From Haladaptatus sp. DJG-WS-42 (GTDB taxonomy: Archaea > Halobacteriota > Halobacteria > Halobacteriales > Halococcaceae): DNA of 64,000 nucleotides. Made by a program: the position numbers and the translations under genes. The notes under the pieces were generated by a model. It did not search any database. It saw nothing but the letters and a program-made list of their open reading frames with translations, and was not told the origin of the DNA. The stretch is taken from contig NZ_CP147243.1 in the NCBI RefSeq assembly GCF_037198285.1, forward strand, positions 1,116,001 to 1,180,000. The letters run 5' to 3'. The first letter of the stretch is position 1; every line of letters begins with the position of its first letter. Positions 47,988 to 55,824 of this stretch are shown piece by piece.

Positions 47988-48281
47988 CTACCACGTTTCG
48001 ATGATGCCTTCGCGGATGTCTTCGACACAGCCCTGACAGTCCATGCTCTCTGCGTCGAAGCAATGAGGGCGTTGCTGGGCGTCGAGGGTAACGGTGCGGC
48101 GTTCGGCGTAGCGTCGGCAGACGAGGTTCATCTCGCGGCCGCCGTCGGTTTCTTTTGGGTCGGTGTTTCGCCCGCGAGTTCCCCTCCCTTCTCGATACTC
48201 GTGGCGTGCTTGTTCGACCTGGCGGCCTGCCCTGCGAAACTGCTGGCGAATGAGGCGTTCGATGCGCCGCCGGTTGCTCAT
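47988..48281 (-). CDS. Small Cys-containing haloarchaeal protein (DUF7091-like)
   Basis: A 97-residue protein with a basic N-terminal helix (RRRIERLIRQQFRRAGRQ) and C-terminal Cys residues (VCRR, HCFDA, DCQGC) that look like a zinc site. It resembles a haloarchaea-specific family I know as DUF7091, with the number uncertain. Function unknown; nucleic acid or protein binding is possible from its charge pattern. Confidence 0.65.
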   Translation of the reverse strand: MSNRRRIERLIRQQFRRAGRQVEQARHEYREGRGTRGRNTDPKETDGGREMNLVCRRYAERRTVTLDAQQRPHCFDAESMDCQGCVEDIREGIIETW

Positions 48282-48371
48282 ATTCGCTCTATGGACACGG
48301 AGCTACAAAGCGTCACGGGGCGGGGAACAGACTCAGTGTACTCCCCCTGATTTCGAGCGATGCAGTTCGTC

Positions 48372-48524
48372 TCACCGCCATCGGTCCCCGGAGAATGGCC
48401 AATCGTCCAGAGTCGTCGATCCGCCTCCCACGATGTACGCAAGGAGGAGCGCGAAGATAGCGACCGTGATTATTACAAGGAATTTGATGACCGAGAGGGG
48501 GATGCTGTCGAACAGTGCGAACAT
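48372..48524 (-). CDS. Small single-helix membrane protein (50 aa)
   Basis: ATG at 48524, stop at 48372. It encodes 50 residues with one clear membrane helix (SVIKFLVIITVAIFALLLAYIV) and a polar C-terminus. No domain is recognised. The helix and clean ends make coding likely. Confidence 0.6.
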   Translation of the reverse strand: MFALFDSIPLSVIKFLVIITVAIFALLLAYIVGGGSTTLDDWPFSGDRWR

Positions 48525-48747
48525 GGCACTGAATCAACACCCGGCGTCGATGATAATAGGTCTTCAGGTTCACGCGACGAATTCACATTCCACAGCGGGG
48601 CAACGTTTTTGCCGCTGCTCCGTAAGCTATCAAACAGGTATCCGATGACCGTTTTCACCTGTTTCTGACCGGGTTCGCGCTCGACGCCCGAGTTGCTGAG
48701 TCCTGTTTGCGCACGCACCGTTTTCAGACCGAGTCACAACCACCACT

Positions 48748-49287
48748 ATGTCACGAACACCGTACCTCCAGACCGAACGCCTCGAGCTCAAACCAGTCAC
48801 CCACGACGACGAGCAGTTCCTCAACACGCATTTGAACCACCCGAAAATCCGCGAACACATCAGCAGCTTCCGGACGCCCTACTCGGAGATGGAACAGCAA
48901 GACTCCTTCGAGGAGTTCCACACCGGCGAGAACGTCGTCTCGCTCGTCATCTGGGATGGCGACGAGCGCGTCGGCCACATCGGACTCATGCCCTTCCACG
49001 ACCGGAACAAACTCGGCAATCTCGGCTACTGGATTGCGCCCGACCACTGGGGTGCGGGCTACGCCACCGAAGCCGCAGAAGCCATCATCGGGTTTGGCTT
49101 CGACGAACTCGGCCTCCACCGCATCGACGCGTGGATAGAAGCGCCGAACGAGGGCTCCCGGCGCGTCGTCGAAAAGCTTGGATTCACCCACGAAGGAACC
49201 AAACGCGAGGCCGAATTCACCGGCAGCGAGTGGGTCAACCAAGTCCTCTACGGCTTGCTCGCTTCAGAGTGGAAACCGGGGTTTTAA
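48748..49287 (+). CDS. GNAT N-acetyltransferase (RimJ/RimL type)
   Basis: A 179-residue acetyltransferase. The N-terminal LQTERLELKPVT and the acetyl-CoA motif GYWIAPDHWGAGYATEAAEA are typical of the RimJ/RimL subfamily, with the GLHRIDAWIEAPNEGSRRV segment following. It acetylates an amine on a protein or small molecule; the target is not deducible. Confidence 0.88.
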   Translation: MSRTPYLQTERLELKPVTHDDEQFLNTHLNHPKIREHISSFRTPYSEMEQQDSFEEFHTGENVVSLVIWDGDERVGHIGLMPFHDRNKLGNLGYWIAPDHWGAGYATEAAEAIIGFGFDELGLHRIDAWIEAPNEGSRRVVEKLGFTHEGTKREAEFTGSEWVNQVLYGLLASEWKPGF

Positions 49288-49340
49288 GGCCTATAACGGA
49301 ACCGCACGAGGGAATCACTTCCACTCCGGTTACAGTACTT

Positions 49341-49348
49341 TTTATACC
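49341..49348 (+). promoter_or_regulatory. TATA-like box upstream of rpa3
   Basis: TTTATACC. With usual spacing, transcription would start at about 49368-49370, exactly at the ATG of a ten-codon upstream frame, not at rpa3. Confidence 0.5.
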
Positions 49349-49367
49349 ATCGGGAACCAACCGTCGT

Positions 49368-49400
49368 ATGTCTCCCATTGAAAACAGGCGGAGACAGTGA
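49368..49400 (+). CDS. Candidate leaderless upstream mini-ORF of rpa3
   Basis: ATG at 49368, TGA at 49398-49400: a peptide of ten residues (MSPIENRRRQ) ending six bases before the rpa3 ATG. The TATA-like box at 49341-49348 puts the transcript start near this ATG, so ribosomes on the leaderless mRNA may read it first and reinitiate at rpa3. The frame is the same as rpa3 but separated by the TGA. Existence as a translated unit is inference. Confidence 0.35.
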   Translation: MSPIENRRRQ

Positions 49401-49406
49401 AACCCA

Positions 49407-50339
49407 ATGACAGATGTGCACCAGCACGCAGTAGAGATACACGAGCAGTTTTCAGACAAACTAGAGCTGACGGTCGAAGACGTTGAGGAACGTCTCGAAA
49501 AACTCGTCGGCGAGTACAAAGTTCCCATCGACGAGGCACGCCGCAGCGTCACGAGTCACTACCTCGACGAAGCGGGCATGGAGCGCGAAGACCTCCGTGG
49601 CTCCGGTGGCAACCAAGAAATGCAGATTTCGGCCGTGGACGAAGCCGAACAGTGGCTCGACCTGACCGCGAAGGTCGTCGACCTCTGGGACCCCGGCCAC
49701 GAGTCCATCGGGCAGGTCGGCCTGCTCGGTGACCCGACCGGGACTATCAAGTTCACGAAGTGGGCAAAATCCGACCTCCCTGCCCTCGAAGAAGGGAAGG
49801 TCTACCGCTTCTCGAACGTCGTCTCCGACGAGTACCAAGGCCGCTTTTCGGTCAAGCTCAACCGGACAACCGGCATCGAGGAACTCGACGAAGACCTCGA
49901 AGTCGGCGACAACGAAGCCGAAATCGAAGGCGCGATGGTGGACATCCAGAGCGGCAGCGGACTCATCAAGCGGTGTCCCGAGGAGGACTGCACGCGCGTC
50001 CTCCAGAACGGACGCTGTTCAGAACACGGCGAGGTCGAAGGCGAGTTCGACCTCCGCATCAAAGGCGTCGTGGACGACGGCATGACCGTCCACGAGACCA
50101 TCTTCAACAAAGAAGCCACCGAGGAACTCACCGGCATCACCCTCGAAAAGGCAAAGGAGATGGCGATGGACGCACTCGACACGACGATTGTCGCAGACGA
50201 GATGCGCGAGAAAGTCCTCGGACGCTACTACCGCATCAGCGGTCCGACGCTCGGCCGCTACGTCTTAGCGAACGAGTTCGAAGAACTGACCGGCCCGGTC
50301 GATGCCGAAGCAGTCCTCATCAAAGCGAGGTCGATGTAA
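49407..50339 (+). CDS. rpa3: Replication protein A, RPA3 type
   Basis: A 310-residue ssDNA-binding protein for replication and repair. An N-terminal helical region (~1-65) is followed by OB-fold segments (LTAKVVDLWDPG; GQVGLLGDPTGTIKFTKW) and a zinc finger CPEEDC...CSEH, then a C-terminal domain with VLGRYYRISGPTLGRYVLAN. Size and order match RPA3 of Haloferax. It sits next to rpap3 (2-base gap), the gene order known for this operon. Confidence 0.9.
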   Translation: MTDVHQHAVEIHEQFSDKLELTVEDVEERLEKLVGEYKVPIDEARRSVTSHYLDEAGMEREDLRGSGGNQEMQISAVDEAEQWLDLTAKVVDLWDPGHESIGQVGLLGDPTGTIKFTKWAKSDLPALEEGKVYRFSNVVSDEYQGRFSVKLNRTTGIEELDEDLEVGDNEAEIEGAMVDIQSGSGLIKRCPEEDCTRVLQNGRCSEHGEVEGEFDLRIKGVVDDGMTVHETIFNKEATEELTGITLEKAKEMAMDALDTTIVADEMREKVLGRYYRISGPTLGRYVLANEFEELTGPVDAEAVLIKARSM

Positions 50340-50341
50340 CA

Positions 50342-50935
50342 ATGAGTTCCGCACCAACCCGAGAAGTCGCTCGACGGGTTTTCGCCCGCGAGTTCAACGA
50401 CGCTGGCTACACATTCAAAGAATCGGACGACGAACGCGCCCCGGTCTACCTGCTGCTCCCGACGGGCGAACGAGCAAACCGCGTGTTCGTCGTCGGCACG
50501 CTCACCGAGAAAGAAGACGTCGGTGAGGACAGCGAGTACTGGCGCGGGCGCGTCGTCGACCCAACCGGGACGTTCTTCGTCTACGCTGGGCAGTACCAGC
50601 CAGAAGCCGCGAGCGTCCTCCGTGACGTCGAAGCACCCGCCTACGTCGCCATCGCGGGCAAGCCACGCACCTACGAGACGGACGATGGCTCGATTAACGT
50701 CTCCATCCGACCGGAGTCAATCTCCGTCGTCTCCGCCGAAACGCGCGACCGCTGGGTCGTCGAAACCGCAGAGCGCACGATGGACCGCATCGAAGCGTTC
50801 GACGACGAGACCAACGAGTACGCACGCATGGCAAAAGAGCAGTACGAGCTGCCGGTCTCTCGCTACAAGCAAGAAGTGCTCACCGCCCTCGAAAGCCTAG
50901 ACGACAGCGAAGCGCTCGAAGCCGACGCCGCGTAA
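50342..50935 (+). CDS. rpap3: RPA-associated protein, RPAP3 type
   Basis: A 197-residue partner of RPA3 with one OB-like fold (YWRGRVVDPTGTFFVYAGQY, then AYVAIAGKP) and a helical C-terminus. In Haloferax the RPA3 partner has the same size and operon place and associates with RPA3. The start at 50342 follows the rpa3 stop; the long upstream frame is a shadow of rpa3. Confidence 0.88.
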   Translation: MSSAPTREVARRVFAREFNDAGYTFKESDDERAPVYLLLPTGERANRVFVVGTLTEKEDVGEDSEYWRGRVVDPTGTFFVYAGQYQPEAASVLRDVEAPAYVAIAGKPRTYETDDGSINVSIRPESISVVSAETRDRWVVETAERTMDRIEAFDDETNEYARMAKEQYELPVSRYKQEVLTALESLDDSEALEADAA

Positions 50936-51059
50936 GCGGTTCCGACAAGCTTCGGCTTCCGCCGTGGAGTGCGTCTGCTTTTCGTTTTTCCTGAACGACA
51001 CAGCCCCGGAAGGGGCCAGTGACAGTGGGAATTGTGTTAATTCAACAGCATTTGATGAT

Positions 51060-51245
51060 ATGTCCCAACGAAGCGCTCCCGGTCGTAGAGTACGTGATTC
51101 GTGGACGTATGCCCTCATCGTGGGTGCTGTGGTAGTCGTGATAGTCACACCGCTTGGTTCGTCAACCGACTGGCTGTTCATGCTGTTTTTACTGCCGTTT
51201 CTTGCGGCCATCCCGAAGGGGTTCTGGAAACTCGCACACTCGTGA
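51060..51245 (+). CDS. Small membrane protein (61 aa)
   Basis: A 61-residue protein with a basic N-terminus (SQRSAPGRRVRDSW) and two hydrophobic helices (TYALIVGAVVVVIVTPLG; WLFMLFLLPFLAAIPKGF). It starts at 51060 and lies between the rpa operon and the island. Function unknown. Confidence 0.6.
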   Translation: MSQRSAPGRRVRDSWTYALIVGAVVVVIVTPLGSSTDWLFMLFLLPFLAAIPKGFWKLAHS

Positions 51246-51325
51246 CTGGACTCGCGCCCTGTATCCAGAAGAATCGTCAAAATGTGGCATCAACCGAGAA
51301 GGGTAACAAGGCCGTTTCTTGTAAC

Positions 51326-51490
51326 TCACGTCTCCTGTACTGCCAGATTGATATACGGGAGGAGGAATTCCACGAGCTGTCGCTGTACTTTCCGCAGGTG
51401 GTTAGAGGCAGTCGCCTTCGCGATTCCCATCTCTTCTGCAATCTCCTCGAGCGTGGCTTGACGTGGAATTTCGAAATAGCCGTATGCAGT
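51326..51490 (-). pseudogene. 3' part of a disrupted HTH-10 (Bat-type) regulator
   Basis: On the minus strand this reads YGYFEIPRQATLEEIAEEMG and continues through IAKATASNHLRKVQRQL, ending in TGA. This is the C-terminal helix-turn-helix (HTH-10) of haloarchaeal bacterio-opsin activator-type regulators. The matching 5' part, ending RQREFLNTA, lies beyond the TnpB element at 52982-53125. The gene is therefore cut by the element. Confidence 0.75.
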
Positions 51491-51492
51491 GA

Positions 51493-51600
51493 CATCCTCC
51501 CCGCCGTGAACGGCGGGGCTTCCCGTGCCGCGTTGGGATATTTATGGTTTGCAGAGGCTCGCTTGTTCAGCGAACGTCCCCTGTCCACTACTCGGGCCGT
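51493..51600 (-). ncRNA. Candidate omega (re)RNA of the TnpB element
   Basis: In characterised TnpB systems the guide RNA scaffold comes from the tnpB 3' end through the right end, and the guide is the adjacent flank. By analogy the scaffold would be transcribed from the minus strand across the tnpB 3' end to 51493, and the guide would be the HTH-10 sequence beyond (to about 51473). The 5' limit is a guess; no expression is known. Confidence 0.3.
51499..51518. repeat. End hairpin of the TnpB element (tnpB 3' side)
   Basis: Stem CCCCGCCG with loop TGAA and CGGCGGGG. It corresponds to the right end of the element, downstream of tnpB, where the guide RNA scaffold of OMEGA systems normally ends. 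Confidence 0.7.
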
Positions 51601-52846
51601 GTTCTCCACGGCGGAACAGGTTGACTGCTGGACGTGCCACACACCCGCTACTCCTATCCTCGGACGACCGAGGACTCAGAGTTACCTTTTCTGCTTGGTC
51701 TATCCGACATCGAATGTTCTCCGCACCATTCGAATCGGCGTTCATCACGGCCCCACACCCACGACAGACGTACAAGCCACGCTCCACACGGTTGGCGTCT
51801 CGCTTTTGCCCACAACACGAACACGTCTTCGAGGTGTCTCGCTCGCTCACCGTAACCACAGCGATGCCTTCGGCTTTCGCCTTGTATGTGAGGAGATTCG
51901 TGAAGCGGTCGAACGCCCACCCGTGCAACCCTTCGTTGCCACGGTCGCCCCAGTTCCGAGCCTCGCCGGTTTCGTCGTCTTCACGGATTCCTTCGAGGTT
52001 ACCAACAGCAATCGTTCCGACACCTCGTTCGACGCATTCAGTGACGATGTGTCTGGTGACGGCGTGCATATAGTGCGACCGACGCTCGGAACGCTTCCGT
52101 CGAAGACGGAGTGCTTTGTTTGACCGAGAGGAGTTGCACTTTGCTATTTCCTTGGCGAAATACCGTTCGTCGGTTTTGAGGGTGTTCCCCGGATACAACT
52201 CGTGGTCGCCCGTGGAATACGCGATGGCGGCGAAGTTCTTGATGCCGAGGTCGATTCCGGCGGTTTCGTCGCCGGGAGACTCGGCTTCGATTTCGTGTTT
52301 GCACACGATGTGGAGTTCCCATTCATCACCATTCCAAATGGCTCGCACTTGGCGAACGTTCTCAACAACAACATCTGGTCGAGTCTCGATTTCGCAGAGG
52401 ATGAAGTCCGACCAGTGTTCTTTCAGGTTTCGGCCTTTGGAGAGGCGAATCCGGTTGTGGTGGGCGTCGTATTTGAATCCGTCTTCTTTGAACGTGACCG
52501 TCGAGCGCGGGTGGTCGCCGTTGTGTTTTCTGTACTTCGGTGGGTTTGCTCGGTCGTCCCCGTTTCGGCGCTTGGCGTACCAGCCACGGAACGCTTCAGC
52601 GAGTTCTTCGATGACTCGCTGACTCGACTGAGAATTGAGGTCGGCGTAGCGTTCGTGGGTCTTCAAGTATGCTTTGAGCGGGCCATCCCCGGGGATTGTC
52701 CCTGTTTCGCTCCAGATGCGGTCGCACGTCCAGCGTGCGATGTTCCAGAGTTTCGAGGCGGCGAACCCGAGCGAGTCCAAGTCACTCATGACCTGTTGCT
52801 GGTTCCTGATGGAAGCAACGTAGGTTCGGGTGACCCGAATCGCCAT
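51542..52846 (-). CDS. tnpB: TnpB, RNA-guided nuclease of the IS605 family
   Basis: A 434-residue TnpB. RuvC residues look intact: Asp199 in GIDLGIKN, Glu285 in GNLEGIRED and Asp371 in NADSNGAENI. The zinc ribbon is CSCC (Cys342/345) and CRGC (Cys361/364). The N-terminal helical region (~1-150) is complete. Such proteins cut DNA guided by an omega RNA and a short adjacent motif. Last ~50 residues are a basic, low-similarity tail. Confidence 0.9.
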   Translation of the reverse strand: MAIRVTRTYVASIRNQQQVMSDLDSLGFAASKLWNIARWTCDRIWSETGTIPGDGPLKAYLKTHERYADLNSQSSQRVIEELAEAFRGWYAKRRNGDDRANPPKYRKHNGDHPRSTVTFKEDGFKYDAHHNRIRLSKGRNLKEHWSDFILCEIETRPDVVVENVRQVRAIWNGDEWELHIVCKHEIEAESPGDETAGIDLGIKNFAAIAYSTGDHELYPGNTLKTDERYFAKEIAKCNSSRSNKALRLRRKRSERRSHYMHAVTRHIVTECVERGVGTIAVGNLEGIREDDETGEARNWGDRGNEGLHGWAFDRFTNLLTYKAKAEGIAVVTVSERDTSKTCSCCGQKRDANRVERGLYVCRGCGAVMNADSNGAENIRCRIDQAEKVTLSPRSSEDRSSGCVARPAVNLFRRGEHGPSSGQGTFAEQASLCKP

Positions 52847-52945
52847 ACATAGGTAATGTAGACAAACCTACTTAATGATTCGGATTAGCGTGGAATATCC
52901 AGTCAGCAATCGTCGGTGGACTGTAGGGAGAGTGTCGGATTCACT

Positions 52946-52963
52946 CCCGCCCTGAAGGGCGGG
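52946..52963. repeat. End hairpin of the TnpB element (tnpB 5' side)
   Basis: Stem CCCGCCC, loop TGAA, GGGCGGG, just upstream of tnpB. Pairs in style with the hairpin at 51499-51518 and marks the left end. Confidence 0.7.
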
Positions 52964-52981
52964 ATTCTCTCCTCGTAGGAA

Positions 52982-53125
52982 GATAGCCGTGTTCAGAAAT
53001 TCGCGTTGTCGTGGGGGGATTGACGCGAGCAACTCCTGCCACTCGGATCTGCTCGGCATGAATTCTCGCCGAAAGTCCTGGGTGATGTCAGTCGCGCCGT
53101 TCGAGACAACCCGTTTGATGCGCAA
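52982..53125 (-). pseudogene. 5' part of the disrupted HTH-10 regulator
   Basis: Minus-strand frame beginning at a TTG after an in-frame TGA and ending in ...EWQELLASIPPRQREFLNTA at the element boundary. This is the linker and first part of an HTH-10 domain. Joined to the 3' part it makes the usual RQREFLNTA..YGYFEIP layout. The in-frame stop upstream suggests the N-terminal sensor part was already lost. Confidence 0.65.
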
Positions 53126-53231
53126 TTGGAACTCTCAGAGGGAATCATGGATTTGAGTGAGTTTATCTGAGAAACCGCACTCCAGAAACAAATTTGTCGG
53201 TGAGCTATCTAGTTTGGGTATGGTAACGGTG

Positions 53232-53440
53232 ATGGGGCTCTACAACCGCGTCGATGCGTGGCTGCGGGGGCTCTCGCAGGGGAAATACGCTGCTTCTTGG
53301 GTTTCTCAGGCGGCATCGGCGTACTCATCGCTGGCCTCCTTTTGAATACAGAGTTCTTCCTCGTTCAGGCGCTTACGGTGGCAGTCGTCATGTTCGGGCT
53401 GGAGTATGCATTCGGGCTCAACCAGCCGACGGGGGAGTAA
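53232..53440 (+). pseudogene. Frameshifted small membrane protein gene
   Basis: The plus strand starts MGLYNRVDAWLRGLSQGKYA in one frame, then continues in another as CFLGFSGGIGVLIAGLLL and on through an FLVQALTVAVVMFGLEYAFG helix. Reading the first part and then shifting near 53,292 gives a typical haloarchaeal two-helix protein of about 70 residues. A one-base loss near 53290-53295 explains both halves. It could also be a sequencing error. Confidence 0.6.
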
Positions 53441-53535
53441 AGCAGACGACAACCGGAAGGAAAGAACGATGCCTCCCTGAGAATGGAGAAAACGATGTCC
53501 GTCGGGTCGAGGTGGTTCGACGACGAGAGCGGGGA

Positions 53536-53952
53536 TTAGACCGCCGAAGAGGAGTCGAATTCGTTGCTGACAGCCGAGAGGACGCGCTCGAATCGGTCGT
53601 GAACCTCGAGTGCAATCGAGTCGAGCGTCTCGTTGTCAGCAATGCCGACGAGCTGTTGTGGGTCGACCGCGCTCACCACGACCTCGCCATCGTCGGTTTC
53701 GTAGACGACGACGTTACAGGGAAGGAGCGCGCCGAGTTCGAGCTCCGCGGTCAATCCCTCGTGTGCGAGCGGCGGATTGCACGCACCGAGAATGCGGTAC
53801 TGTCGAAATTCTTCTCCGAGTTTTGCTTCGAGGGTTGCCTGGACGTCGATGTCACAGAGGACGCCGAAGCCTTCGTCGGCGAGTGCGTCAATCGTCGTCT
53901 CGACTACCTGGCCGAACGCACCGGCTACAGACGTCTGTATTGTGTATTTCAT
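53536..53952 (-). CDS. DUF302 protein
   Basis: A 138-residue soluble protein with the DUF302 pattern: TTIDALADEGFGVLCDIDVQ, then LGACNPPLAHEGL and LLPCNVVVYE. Members are widespread near metal and redox genes, with unsettled function. It stands at the right place in the metal island, with both Cys conserved positions kept. Confidence 0.83.
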   Translation of the reverse strand: MKYTIQTSVAGAFGQVVETTIDALADEGFGVLCDIDVQATLEAKLGEEFRQYRILGACNPPLAHEGLTAELELGALLPCNVVVYETDDGEVVVSAVDPQQLVGIADNETLDSIALEVHDRFERVLSAVSNEFDSSSAV

Positions 53953-54035
53953 ACAATACTCAACACGGTTGTGGGACTTAACTGTGGGGTTTCGATGAGG
54001 TTATCCCGGATGGATTCGGGACGACACCTGCGGGA

Positions 54036-54386
54036 TTATTCTGCAAGTTCCAGCTGTTCACGCCGCCGTTCGAACTCATCGTCTGAGAGGTCACCGCGGG
54101 CGTACCGTGCTCGAAGAATCGCCAGCGGGTCTTCGCTGCGTCCACCTTCTCGACGCTTCCCGAGCATGACGACGAGGGAGAGTGGAATTGCGAGCAACAG
54201 CCCAAGCCAGAGGAGTCCCCAGAGACCCATCGTCCCGCCGAAGCCTCCCCAGCCACCGCCCATCATTCCGCCGCTGGAGCTCCCGCCCATGGCAGCAGCC
54301 GTGCCAGTCGTCGCGACCAGCAGTGGGACGGCGAGTATCCCCAGTCGACGAGCCGTGCGTCCGATGTGAGTCGTGAGTTGCGTCAT
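54036..54386 (-). CDS. SHOCT-domain membrane protein
   Basis: A 116-residue protein. A signal-type N-terminus (to ~32), a Gly/Met-rich stretch (GGMMGGGWGGFGG), one membrane helix (WGLLWLGLLLAIPLSLVVML) and a C-terminal SHOCT motif (PLAILRARYARGDLSDDEFE). SHOCT ends mediate oligomerisation. It follows the Met/His-rich gene on the same strand and is usual in haloarchaeal metal clusters. Confidence 0.8.
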   Translation of the reverse strand: MTQLTTHIGRTARRLGILAVPLLVATTGTAAAMGGSSSGGMMGGGWGGFGGTMGLWGLLWLGLLLAIPLSLVVMLGKRREGGRSEDPLAILRARYARGDLSDDEFERRREQLELAE

Positions 54387-54443
54387 TAGCTTGCGTGTGT
54401 GAGTTGCGGTGTTGGGTTGAAACGAGCGATTCGAGCAGGGCGG

Positions 54444-54740
54444 TCAGCAGTGGCCCTGTCCGTACATTCCGCCGTCGTGGTCGTCGTCAGTCATACCGTG
54501 GGCCATCTCGTCAACGGACGCACCCATGTGCGACTCCATCCACTCGACGGCACCGGGACCCATGTGGTCGGTCATGTGTGCTTCCATCCATGCCACCCAG
54601 CCGTCGGTGGTTCCGTCGGACGGAGGTGCGTCGTCTGCAGTCGTGTCGTTGCCGTGTGCGCTGACCACGGGAGCGGCGAGCGCGAGTGCGACGAGTGCGA
54701 GCGCCACGAGCAGCCAGCGGCCGAGTTTGAAGTTGGTCAT
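54444..54740 (-). CDS. Exported Met/His-rich metal-binding protein
   Basis: A 98-residue protein. A Sec signal peptide occupies residues 1-28. The mature half has two WME[AS]HM repeats and, overall, about eight Met and six His, and ends HC. This composition suits extracellular Cu(I)/Cu(II) or Ag binding. Position between the SHOCT gene and the membrane regulator supports this. The metal identity is inferred. Confidence 0.75.
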   Translation of the reverse strand: MTNFKLGRWLLVALALVALALAAPVVSAHGNDTTADDAPPSDGTTDGWVAWMEAHMTDHMGPGAVEWMESHMGASVDEMAHGMTDDDHDGGMYGQGHC

Positions 54741-54904
54741 TGTCTTTCTCCTCGGTTACTCGTAGGGCGACTCGAGGGTTATCACGATGGGTGTGAACCC
54801 GCGCAGGAAAACGTCCGAGAGCGTGTATAGACCGTTCTAATCGTTTTTCAGGAATAGAATCGTTCATGCGCGCTGAAATCGCCGGCGTTGGCCTGAGTCT
54901 GGAG

Positions 54905-55066
54905 TTACCGGGCGATTCGGCGCTTGAGAGCCGCCAGTAATCCGGGCTGCGGTCTCGCCGTCTGGTCTGAGTCGCTACGATGGGGTTTCTCGGCTCCCGA
55001 CTCGTCGGCGTCGAGCCGCGCCGCTTCGTACTCCGCAATCAGGTGGGCGACGTGGCGATCACACAT
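54905..55066 (-). CDS. Small acidic/basic protein (53 aa)
   Basis: A 53-residue protein starting MCDRHVAHLIAEYEAARLDA and ending GLLAALKRRIAR, a possible amphipathic helix. A Cys/His start could bind metal. Start taken at the ATG 55066. It sits 53 bases downstream of the regulator gene's stop on the same strand. No family is recognised; it may be real but is unproven. Confidence 0.45.
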   Translation of the reverse strand: MCDRHVAHLIAEYEAARLDADESGAEKPHRSDSDQTARPQPGLLAALKRRIAR

Positions 55067-55119
55067 AGGAGTAGATACGACGCCCACCTACAAAACTGGT
55101 CGACAGGCGCTCGCAACGG

Positions 55120-55692
55120 CTATCGCTGACTTTGCTGCAGGTCGTCACTTGGATAAATACGATAGGTTCGCCCCTGACGCTCACGGTACAACAGTCCACG
55201 CTTCTCGAGGCCACTGACCGTTTGACTGACCTTGCTCTTCGAGAAGCCTGAGCGATCTCGTAATTCGATCTGTGTGATACCGGGCGAGGAAATGACCGGT
55301 TCGAGGACACGGCGTTCGTCATCCGGAAGGAGATCTAACACGCGAGCGTGTGGCTGAGACTCCGGATTCGTGACTTCTTCCGGTGATTCGGTGACCTCAG
55401 AACTGGTTCGATTCGCTCGCTCATCTTGGGAGCGGTCGATTCTGTCTGTGCCGGTGAGGTCATCCCGAACAACGAGATACCCCCCACCGATGACCGCAGA
55501 GACGAGGAGGGTTCCGAGGACGTACCAGAGCGGATTCGTTCCGTGAACCGCTCCCATCGACGTGCCCATCATTGACCCCATCTCTTCGAATGCTTGCTGT
55601 TGCTGATACGCTTGCCAGCCGAGCACCCCGCCGACGATGAGGACGGCTGCGACCAAGCCACCGACTCCTGTATCTACTCGCCGTCGATTCAT
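55120..55692 (-). CDS. Membrane-anchored winged-helix regulator with Met-rich loop
   Basis: A 190-residue protein. Two membrane helices (about 10-30 and 55-75) flank a short outer loop EEMGSMMGTSMGAVHG with four Met and a His. A charged linker then leads to a winged helix (about 118-182; ITQIELRDRSGFSKSKVSQT). The loop would face outside, suited to Cu(I) or Ag(I) sensing. It is downstream of the YHS permease on the same strand. The sensor role is inference. Confidence 0.78.
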   Translation of the reverse strand: MNRRRVDTGVGGLVAAVLIVGGVLGWQAYQQQQAFEEMGSMMGTSMGAVHGTNPLWYVLGTLLVSAVIGGGYLVVRDDLTGTDRIDRSQDERANRTSSEVTESPEEVTNPESQPHARVLDLLPDDERRVLEPVISSPGITQIELRDRSGFSKSKVSQTVSGLEKRGLLYRERQGRTYRIYPSDDLQQSQR

Positions 55693-55824
55693 CTATCCCA
55701 CCTCAATCTGCCGGGATACTCGTTCATACCTACGCGTTGGTGAGACAGCGGTGTAGCAGTTGTGATTGGCAGAAACAATACTCGGGACTGTTTGGCCGTG
55801 AAACGTGGTATCGAGACGTGGGGT

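Larger units (their letters stand above)
51493..52985 (-). mobile_element. TnpB-only IS200/IS605-type element (IS1341 group)
   Basis: A roughly 1.5-kb element with tnpB on the minus strand and no tnpA (Y1 transposase). Near both ends is a GC-rich hairpin with a TGAA loop, which fits this family's folded single-strand ends. Flanks carry halves of one HTH-10 gene. No target duplication is expected for this family. Exact ends are uncertain by several bases. Without TnpA it would need one in trans to move. Confidence 0.8.

Noticed and set aside
51101-52123. Plus-strand frame of 340 codons across the TnpB element
   Set aside because: It is antisense to tnpB and has no motif; tnpB has its complete RuvC and zinc motifs on the other strand.
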